A stretch of DNA of 23,956 bases from an uncultured Bacteroidales bacterium (GTDB taxonomy: Bacteria > Bacteroidota > Bacteroidia > Bacteroidales > F082), in assembly GCA_937902805.1 (NCBI GenBank), contig CALEMB010000160.1, positions 1-23,956 of the forward strand. Reading direction: 5' to 3'. Within the stretch, counting starts at the first letter, position 1, and the number at the start of each line of letters is the position of its first letter. The notes beneath the pieces are model-generated. The model was not told the DNA's origin. It made no database searches and was given only the letters and a program-made list of their open reading frames with translations. Made by a program: the position numbers and the translations under genes. Below are positions 16,101-22,319 of the stretch, piece by piece.

Positions 16101-19100
16101 AATGTGTATGCCGGTGGCAATTTGGCTCCTGTTGGCTTCCAAGACCAGGTGGCCCCCTATTTTCCGTCCTTCCCCACCGACGCAGTGGGCTGGGCTGTGG
16201 TACATATCTATGGCGGCACGGTTGAGGGCAATGTGTTTGGAGGTGGCAACATGGCCGATGTCTATGGCAGCAACGATGTCATGGTTGCGGGAGGCACCAT
16301 CGCGGCTGTCTATGGCGGCAACGACCGTACAGGCCAAGTGGGGGAATTCTCCAACCGTGTCCTCCCCACTGATTATTCTTATGCCACGGATGGATCCACC
16401 ATTCTGATTACACCCAATGACGTGCGCGCCTATGTAAGAATAGTTGGCAACCCCACCATTCAAGAAGTGTATGGCGGAGGCAATGGTGACTACGACTATG
16501 AACACGGTGATGAGGTCGTCCATCAATATTGCGATGAAAACGAGTCGGGACCTATACAAAGTAACACTTTTGTTGATATTCACATTGATGGTGGCGAAAA
16601 TGGTGGACATATTGGCACTGTGTATGGTGGTGGCGACGGAGTAACTGCTTCAGGTTTCATCACGGTATTTATGAACATCGTCGAGCCCAATCCGGCAGAG
16701 GATTATGTCAACGTAAATACGGTTTTCGGTGGCAATAACAAGGGCGACTTGGATATTGTGCCTAATATCATTTTGCTTCATGGCCAAGTCGGAACCGTTT
16801 ACGGTGGTTGTAACGAAGGTGCTATGACTGCTGCGACTGGTGTGACTGTTGGTGACTATGCGAACATAGGCAGCTATGTGCGCCTGCTTAGTCAATACAA
16901 GCCCAATGGAACAGGTACTCCGGTACCCGTCACCGCCAAAGTCACCGAAGCCGTCTACGGTGGTTGCCGCATGAACGGCGTGACCCGCAACAGTCTCGTC
17001 CTTGTGGAGGGCGGCGATTTCAGTGGCATGACGAAGGGTCTCTTCGGCGGTAGTGATATCAGCGGCGATGTGTCGGGCATCTCATACGTAGTGATTAATG
17101 GCAGCTACAACTCTGAAACCAGCACTTATAATGGCATTGTGAATGAAGCCTATGGCGGTGGCAATGGCAATTATACGTATGATTCAGGCCCATATAGCGG
17201 ATTGACCCCTCCTTTTAGCCGGGATTCGCGCGTCATCATGCTGGATGGAAAGGCAGCCAACCTCTATGCGGGTGGTTATGCCGGCCAATGCGGTGTGACC
17301 ACAATGACGTTTGATGGCGGCTTGGTGACGGGCAGCGTCTTCGGCGGTGGTAATATGGCGGGCTCGGCAACGAGTTATAACCTTACCACCACCACCTTTG
17401 ACGATCAGCATGTCTCTCATACGACTACCTCATCTATTACCACCACGGGCAACAGCTCCGTTACGGTGAATGGCGGCTCAATCTACACGGGCGTTTATGG
17501 CGGATGCAACAGCAGCGGCACGATTGCAGGTGATATTATAGTTGATGTGTTGGGCGGCATCATCGGCGCAAGTGGAGCAGGCAACGAAGCTAACATCCAT
17601 GGCGGCGGCTACGGTGCTGCTACCCAAACCTCGGGTGATGTCACCGTGAACATTGGCGCGACCAGTGGAGGAGAGACACCAACCTATTCCGGAACGGCTG
17701 TCATCTATGGTGATGTGTACGGTGGTTCGGCCCTAGGCCAGGTGAGCGCTAGTAACAACCTCACTCAGGTGAACTTCTATAAAGGTACCATCAATGGTGA
17801 CGTGTACGGTGGTGGTCTTGGTAACAACGAAATCCCTGCTGTGGTTTCAGGTGCCGTCGAGGTCAATATCCGTGGCGGTGTGTTCAATGCTGCTGATGGT
17901 ACGCTGGGCGGCGGCAGAATCTTTGGCGGCAACAACGCCAATGGTACCCCCAAGGGCAATGTGAATGTGAATATCTATGCCACTGACCACGGTACAACTC
18001 CGCAAACCAACATGTATCCGACCGCTCCTGAAGGTGGCTGGACGATAGCAGCATTGGATGAAAACACTGCATTGCCGCAAGCTTATGCCATCAGTGCCGT
18101 TTATGGCGGTGGTAATAAAGCTGCTTACAAACCTGTAGCGAACAAGAGCACCACAGTGCATATTTATAATTGCGACAATACCGTGAAAGACGTTTACGGC
18201 GGCGGCAATGCTGCCGATGTGGGTACGACAGGCGAAGGTGCTGTTGCTGCCAATACCTTCGTCATTGTGGACGGCGGTCGCATCAACCGCGTGTTTGGCG
18301 GCGGTAACGGTGCTGGATCAGGTAATCCTGGTGCCAACATCTATGGTACCGCCACTACCACAGTCAAGGCGGGTCTCATCGACCAAGTTTTCGGTGGTGG
18401 CAACGAAAAAGGCTCCATTACAGCCACCAGCCTCACCGTCAACCATGCAAGTTCTGATTGTGAAGAGGTTATTAGCGAAATCTTTGGCGGTGGCAATCTT
18501 GCACCTATCGCCTCCAGTGGAGGTATCAGTACCCTTGTCGAATGTGGCACCGATTTAGTGGGCGACATCTACGGCGGTTCCAATAAGGCCAATATTACTG
18601 GCAATGTCACCCTTAATATTAAAGGTGGTGAGTATGTGAATGTCTTTGGCGGTTCGAAGGGTGTGGCAGGAACGGCTGCCAACATCGACGGCAATGTTAC
18701 CCTTAACCTAATGGGCGGCAAAATTACCAATGCCTTCGGCGGTAGCAACATCAACGGCAATATCACAGGCAACATCACCGTCAATGTGATTGATTATGAG
18801 TTGACGGATTGCGGCCTCGACCTTACCAATGTGTATGGCGGCGGCAAGGATACGCCTTACAATCCAGACTCTGATAACCATTCCGTTGTCAATGTGATTC
18901 ATATTAAACAAGATGATGGTATTCGGGGTAATGTCTTTGGCGGTGCCAAGGGCTCCACGGCTACAGTCACAGCCAACCCGGTAGTCAACATCGGCTACAA
19001 TGCAACGACTATGTCAAGTTATGTGACGGGTCTCACCGTTCCCAATTCTCCAAGGGCTTACGTCAAGGGCAACGTCTTTGGAGGTGGTGATGCTGCACCT

Positions 19101-22100
19101 GTCGATGGCAGCACGAAGGTTAATGTCTTTAATGGCGAGATTGTTCACAAACTGGTGGGCGGCGGTAATGAGGCAGGCGTCTCGATGAATTCAGAAATTA
19201 ATGTTTACGGAGGTAGCTTGTGTACCACGACGGAAGACAACAAAGGCATCTTCGGCGGCTGCAACACCGACGGCGACGTGGAGGGCGACAGCCATGTGAC
19301 CCTCATCAACGGCACCATAGGATCCACCTCCGCGAGAGCCAGCATCCACGGCGGCGGATATGGAGAATCCACTGGAGTTTTGGGCAACGTCACCGTCGAT
19401 TTCGGCCAGGCAAGCGCTTCACATAACAACGGCCTTCTCCTCTACGGCGACCTCTACGGCGGCTCGGCCCTCGGCAACGTCAACGACAATTCCTACGACA
19501 TCACCACCGTCAACGTCCTCAATGGCATCATCCAAGGCATTGGCGACGACCCCTCTATCACCGGCTATTACGGCAACGTGTTTGGCGGCGGCTTGGGAGA
19601 TGAAAGCCATCCAGCTGCGGTCAATGGTGTGGTTCACGTCAATATCGGCACTGAGACTGCTAACGGCCTCGCCTCGCTCGTCCGTTGCAACGTGTATGGC
19701 TGCAACAACCAAAAGGGCTCCCCGCAAGACAATGTCTTTGTGGATGTGTGGGGAACAACGCATACCACCACGGATGAAGTTGACTATTACGATTTCGACC
19801 GCACCTACGCCATCTACCAAGTGTTTGGCGGCGGCAACCAAGCCCACTATCATGCGGCAAACAATGGAGATTTCTTGAAGAGAACCCATGTCACCGTCCA
19901 CAATTGCGACAATACCATAAGGTACGTCTATGGCGGTGGCAACGCTGCGGATGCAGATGGTGTGGAAACCATCATCTTAGGCGGTCGTTTTGAAGAGATC
20001 TACGGCGGCGGCAACGGCCGTGTAACCCCGGCCAACATTACCGGCGGTGGCATTGGCCTTAACGTCGTGGCCGGTAACGTCAACTTCCTCTTTGAAGGCA
20101 GTAACAAGGAAGGTGAGAACGTGGGAGGACATTGGTATAAACCAGCTGCTTCCTCAGACTGCTTGGGCGGTCTGTTCGTTGACTCCTACTTCTTCGGCAC
20201 CAACGAGGCCGAGCTGTATGGCGACTTGACCAACATGATCAACTGCGCCGATGCAGGCGATTTCGAGTACAGATACGTCTATGCCGGCAGCCGTTGGGGC
20301 ATCGTCTATGGCGACATCAACCTGATGGTGGGCGGCGGTACCATCGAGAACCTCTTCGGCGGCTGCAGAGGCTATTCCGACTATAGCGCAGACGTCAGGA
20401 GATTCCCCACGTTTGAGGAGATTACGACGGATTATAATGCACACACAAGCGATACAACCCAAAGAAAATATTCGTATGCCTTGAGACAACACATGGGCTA
20501 TATTGATCCAGGCAAGCCTGGTTCTCCGGGTACGCAGCCTGAGTATGCCGGTCATGGCGGCAACATCAACCTGGTCGTCACGGGCGGCACCATCGGCAAC
20601 ATTTTTGGTGGCTGCGACGTCAAGGGCAACGTGGAAGGCAACATTTCCGTCACCGTGAGCGAAATCGACAACGCTTGTCCGCTCTTTGTCGGCAACGTGT
20701 ATGGCGCCAGCAACCAGTGGTACTATAATCCTGAGCATAGCGACATCAACTCGCCTATGGTGAAAATCCTCAAAGGCACCATCGGCGGCACCCATCCCGA
20801 CCTTCCCGTGAACAACATCTACGGCGCACCCGCCACGGAATACGAAGGCAACGTGTTTGGCGGCGGCAACCAAGGCAACGTCACCTCCCAGCCGAGAGTG
20901 ATCATCGGCGACGGCACCACAGGCGCCACCGCTACCCCTGTCACCGTCAAGGGCAGTGTGTATGGCGGCGGCAACAGAGGCGACATCACCGGCAGCCCGC
21001 AAGTGGTTGTCGTCCCTGTAAGGCACACCCTGACTTATAGCGACGGAAGCGGCGGCTCCATCAGCGTCACTGATAGCCAGTACCAATCCGTGAGTTCCGG
21101 CGCTGAAATCGGCGAAGGCATCGACGTCAGCATTATCGCTACGCCTGATGACTACGCCCATACCTTCACTGCCTGGGCTGTCAGTAGCGGAGATGCCATC
21201 ATAGCGGAACCGAACGCATCCTCCACCACCCTCACCATGGGCACGGAAAATTCCACCATTACGGCAAGCTTTGCAGCGGCATCCGCGAACATTTTGAGCT
21301 GGTCAACACCGACAGGCGGCACCTTCACCGTCACCGGATTCAAGGGTACTGTGAACAGTGACGTCAGCGTCGCGCCAGGCGTAACGTTCACCCTTGCGGC
21401 CACCCCCGACATGACGCATAAGTTCAAGCAATGGACAGTCACAGGTGGCTCTTCCGTGGCAAGTACCCAATCGGCCACAACCACCTTCACCATGGGTTCG
21501 GCCGATGCCACCATTACGGCTGAATTTGAAACTGTAGATACTCATACATTGACCTTCACTTCGACAACAGGTGGCTCCTGCACCGTCACCGGTTCCAGCG
21601 GCAATGTAACTTCCGGCGCAAACATCGGCGAAGGCGCAGTGCTCAACATTGTGGCCTCGGCCTCTTCAGGCTATGCTTTCAGCAACTGGACCGTTACAGG
21701 CTCGGGGTCGGTGGCGAATCCGACCAGCCCCAACACCACCTTCACCATGGGCACGGCCGAGGCCACCCTTACGGCTCACTTCGTCCCCACCCACGCCTTG
21801 ACCATCAATGCGCCCACCAACGGCACCATCAGGGTCACCACCGGCTTGGGCCAAGAGGTGAATACGGATGCTGCCGTCGGCGAAGGCGCGAAGCTCAACC
21901 TGAAGGCCACGCCTGCCACGGGCTATGCCTTCGACAAGTGGACCATCACCGGCACAGGAGCCAGCGTGGAGAACGATGTACTTATTAGGCCCATCACCAC
22001 CTTCACCATGGGCACGACGGATTCCTCCATTTCGGCCTCCTTCATCACCGCCCACACGCTGACGGTCGAGGAACCGGTAAACGGCACCGTCAAGCTCACA

Positions 22101-22310
22101 GGCGTCCTGAACCAAAACATGTCCAGCCCCGCCAACATCGGCGAGGATGTTGTAATCAGCATCCAAGCCATACACGATGAGGGCTATGTCTTCAATAAAT
22201 GGGAAGTTGTTAGCGGAAACGGCACGATAGGCAACGAAACTGAGGCTTCCACTACATTCACCATGAGAACACAGAACACCATCATAAGAGCTGTTTTTGT
22301 CGCACAATAA
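13149..22310 (+). CDS. Giant exported protein: N-terminal domains, FN3, YGGG coils, InlB-type tail (3053 aa)
   Basis: Function unknown. A signal peptide (1-34, MMA|Q) is followed by a domain (about 35-230) resembling the N-terminal domains of the first protein. Next come a beta-rich stretch and a fibronectin III domain (about 382-470; VTVSW, YKVDW, GLDYQTQYDYRVTAYC). The coil region runs from about 478 to 2620, with some 58 aromatic-Gly-Gly motifs. Its first two thirds have longer, irregular inserts; the rest holds two super-repeat units and two linker blocks shared with the second protein. Five divergent InlB B-repeats (2625-3053) form the C-terminus and the protein stops right after the fifth, with no sorting domain or anchor. 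It starts 29 bases after the previous stop. A TTG at 13143 is the alternative start. Codons become more G/C-rich towards the 3' end. An adhesive or structural surface role is inferred from domain content. Confidence 0.93.
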   Translation: MIQNNINVIGVMRTSRRLAVGCLLLFFMCGSMMAQNDTPFVIKKGDNYLAHVKIEEEYVLQSASTFNPSTCLWYSGPTYNPTGYTHNYYFEDDAHNLRFLAAPLEPNGELSLSASLPSVSLLRNTDQVYYFYNWDPETHLNGVPEGGGVARGKRYYVSTQEECQTCGDNNGASWYVPQTGNPQCWEVYWIENQENNWKLSSASSYNITTGKAARYRKVTVTEHEKEITAGGLTSLTVPSEMNFQENPLSSAVLSALVGSPYSYIPAYANYVFLENGSESVHNYWGNTDHGGTPPGAIENVAIGSKNYQWTISGDGVEYLSFNSGSDVNTSTDELPTLYYRVPNNTGHKMATITVTVTYTAQNEQTTQTRSATVLVKTPCGNPSQAAAPVVTYTGVTVSWAATAAKYKVDWKKHADENYGTPVEVIGASSYTIIGLDYQTQYDYRVTAYCGENYETPPTSPTGTFTTKAEPGLLVNGAIFGGGRMANVGGKTEVVIVNCDSIGAIYGGNDIAGEVEGGDGSIIKLGVNSGDAYASYGTTPNNGKIRVSSVYGGGNGYYTYDGYEPGIEIGTTVLTDRQFHSSVTEVGGGDSYATSGVIPTISKTAIMVTNDKVKVDSIFGGAKNAFLTYNGTNAEPDGSLITINGGTIMAVFGGNNFGGKQGYGLHHIVVNGTTTCLTNSNGQPQAGTLGHQFGHDFGIGYLFGGGNKVYGSTTNIEIFGGQTDNVFGGGNSADVYAANVTVNCSLDAYSSNYTFGNTYTNAIPTSYQSGAISIKDDYEWDGKDIYNVRNLYGGNNMEHMASVPTVTLTSGCVGTVYGGGNAGDMLASTAGSIDEDDDNSTPAISFNYSTKVILNSANIIADYLYGGCRMSNVDYSTWVQIQNGHVGTVFGGCNVSGDVGSTRVNPSAASGTAAYQEVQGGTYVEASGGTVYKNLFAGGNGFYHCNQNFHYVSGVNYTDENFVGMLVPSHNETYANVRTGATIKGNVYAGGNLAPVGFQDQVAPYFPSFPTDAVGWAVVHIYGGTVEGNVFGGGNMADVYGSNDVMVAGGTIAAVYGGNDRTGQVGEFSNRVLPTDYSYATDGSTILITPNDVRAYVRIVGNPTIQEVYGGGNGDYDYEHGDEVVHQYCDENESGPIQSNTFVDIHIDGGENGGHIGTVYGGGDGVTASGFITVFMNIVEPNPAEDYVNVNTVFGGNNKGDLDIVPNIILLHGQVGTVYGGCNEGAMTAATGVTVGDYANIGSYVRLLSQYKPNGTGTPVPVTAKVTEAVYGGCRMNGVTRNSLVLVEGGDFSGMTKGLFGGSDISGDVSGISYVVINGSYNSETSTYNGIVNEAYGGGNGNYTYDSGPYSGLTPPFSRDSRVIMLDGKAANLYAGGYAGQCGVTTMTFDGGLVTGSVFGGGNMAGSATSYNLTTTTFDDQHVSHTTTSSITTTGNSSVTVNGGSIYTGVYGGCNSSGTIAGDIIVDVLGGIIGASGAGNEANIHGGGYGAATQTSGDVTVNIGATSGGETPTYSGTAVIYGDVYGGSALGQVSASNNLTQVNFYKGTINGDVYGGGLGNNEIPAVVSGAVEVNIRGGVFNAADGTLGGGRIFGGNNANGTPKGNVNVNIYATDHGTTPQTNMYPTAPEGGWTIAALDENTALPQAYAISAVYGGGNKAAYKPVANKSTTVHIYNCDNTVKDVYGGGNAADVGTTGEGAVAANTFVIVDGGRINRVFGGGNGAGSGNPGANIYGTATTTVKAGLIDQVFGGGNEKGSITATSLTVNHASSDCEEVISEIFGGGNLAPIASSGGISTLVECGTDLVGDIYGGSNKANITGNVTLNIKGGEYVNVFGGSKGVAGTAANIDGNVTLNLMGGKITNAFGGSNINGNITGNITVNVIDYELTDCGLDLTNVYGGGKDTPYNPDSDNHSVVNVIHIKQDDGIRGNVFGGAKGSTATVTANPVVNIGYNATTMSSYVTGLTVPNSPRAYVKGNVFGGGDAAPVDGSTKVNVFNGEIVHKLVGGGNEAGVSMNSEINVYGGSLCTTTEDNKGIFGGCNTDGDVEGDSHVTLINGTIGSTSARASIHGGGYGESTGVLGNVTVDFGQASASHNNGLLLYGDLYGGSALGNVNDNSYDITTVNVLNGIIQGIGDDPSITGYYGNVFGGGLGDESHPAAVNGVVHVNIGTETANGLASLVRCNVYGCNNQKGSPQDNVFVDVWGTTHTTTDEVDYYDFDRTYAIYQVFGGGNQAHYHAANNGDFLKRTHVTVHNCDNTIRYVYGGGNAADADGVETIILGGRFEEIYGGGNGRVTPANITGGGIGLNVVAGNVNFLFEGSNKEGENVGGHWYKPAASSDCLGGLFVDSYFFGTNEAELYGDLTNMINCADAGDFEYRYVYAGSRWGIVYGDINLMVGGGTIENLFGGCRGYSDYSADVRRFPTFEEITTDYNAHTSDTTQRKYSYALRQHMGYIDPGKPGSPGTQPEYAGHGGNINLVVTGGTIGNIFGGCDVKGNVEGNISVTVSEIDNACPLFVGNVYGASNQWYYNPEHSDINSPMVKILKGTIGGTHPDLPVNNIYGAPATEYEGNVFGGGNQGNVTSQPRVIIGDGTTGATATPVTVKGSVYGGGNRGDITGSPQVVVVPVRHTLTYSDGSGGSISVTDSQYQSVSSGAEIGEGIDVSIIATPDDYAHTFTAWAVSSGDAIIAEPNASSTTLTMGTENSTITASFAAASANILSWSTPTGGTFTVTGFKGTVNSDVSVAPGVTFTLAATPDMTHKFKQWTVTGGSSVASTQSATTTFTMGSADATITAEFETVDTHTLTFTSTTGGSCTVTGSSGNVTSGANIGEGAVLNIVASASSGYAFSNWTVTGSGSVANPTSPNTTFTMGTAEATLTAHFVPTHALTINAPTNGTIRVTTGLGQEVNTDAAVGEGAKLNLKATPATGYAFDKWTITGTGASVENDVLIRPITTFTMGTTDSSISASFITAHTLTVEEPVNGTVKLTGVLNQNMSSPANIGEDVVISIQAIHDEGYVFNKWEVVSGNGTIGNETEASTTFTMRTQNTIIRAVFVAQ
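14292..14558 (+). other. Fibronectin type III domain
   Basis: The stretch has the FN3 pattern: an early VTVSW strand, AAKYKVDWKK, then GLDYQTQYDYRVTAYC with the usual L-x-x-x-T-x-Y-x-Y-R-V core, ending in a TFTT strand. It joins the N-terminal domains to the first coil at about 14580. FN3 domains commonly act as spacers or carbohydrate-side modules in Bacteroidota extracellular proteins. Confidence 0.75.
17337..17738 (+). repeat. Linker block, copy 3
   Basis: The second half matches the other linker copies closely: GVYGGCNSSGTIAGD, GGIIG, NIHGGGYG, GDVTVNIGA, YSGTAVIYGDVYGGSALG. The first half is altered, with VFGGGNMAGSATS and a T-rich insert in place of the DAA and AGVS coils. It sits just before super-repeat unit 4. 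Confidence 0.7.
17916..18995 (+). repeat. Super-repeat unit 4
   Basis: The anchors are IFGGNNANGTP, YAISAVYGGGNKAAYKPV, YNCDNTVKDVYGGGNAA, DGGRINRVFGGGNG, QVFGGGNEKG, SDC, GGSNKANITGNVTLN, VFGGSKG, AANIDGNVTLNLMGG, NAFGGSNINGNITG, NVYGGGKD, YNPDSDN and NPVVNIG. Its VYGGGNKAAY coil matches unit 1 of the second protein more closely than units 2, 3 or 5 do. Confidence 0.85.
19074..19475 (+). repeat. Linker block, copy 4
   Basis: The block reads VFGGGDAAPVDGS, VGGGNEAGVSMNSEINVYGG, GIFGGCNTDGDVEGD, NGTIG, SIHGGGYG, GNVTVDFGQA and LLYGDLYGGSALG. It lies between super-repeat units 4 and 5. Codons here are notably G/C-rich (37 of 60 bases at 19441-19500). Confidence 0.8.
19686..20909 (+). repeat. 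Super-repeat unit 5, most divergent copy
   Basis: The anchors are VYGCNNQKGSP, GTTHT, TYAIYQVFGGGNQAHY, HNCDNTIRYVYGGGNAADA, LGGRFEEIYGGGNG, FLFEGSN, SDC, NEAELYGD, VYAGSRWG, FGGCRGYS, GGNINLVVTGG, NIFGGCDVKGNVEGN, CPLFVGNVYGASN, YYNPEHSD and QPRVIIGDG. A charged, non-repeat insert at about 20380-20555 breaks the SKG-AANI junction. This is the last unit before the InlB-type tail. Confidence 0.8.
21021..22307 (+). repeat. Five tandem divergent InlB B-repeats
   Basis: Five units of about 86 residues start near 21021, 21279, 21540, 21789 and 22050. Each has an opening HxLT strand (SANILSW in the second), a GGxxxVTG or NGTxxxT hairpin, a GEG or APG turn, the ATPxxxYxFxxWT core and a closing TTFTMGTxxxTITASF strand. 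This fits the divergent InlB B-repeat family, common at the ends of bacterial surface proteins. The tail is not followed by any anchor. Confidence 0.85.
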
Positions 22311-22319
22311 TACACGATC

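Noticed and set aside
15678..16610. Minus-strand frame of 310 codons, with similar ones at 20154-21161 and 22899-23783
   Set aside because: These have the same antisense-shadow composition, inside clear plus-strand genes with continuous repeats.
268..22310. Possible frameshifts or broken genes in the giant frames
   Set aside because: The three complete frames have no internal stops, and the coil motifs stay in frame throughout. Each gene has its own signal peptide, so the boundaries look real and not caused by sequence errors.
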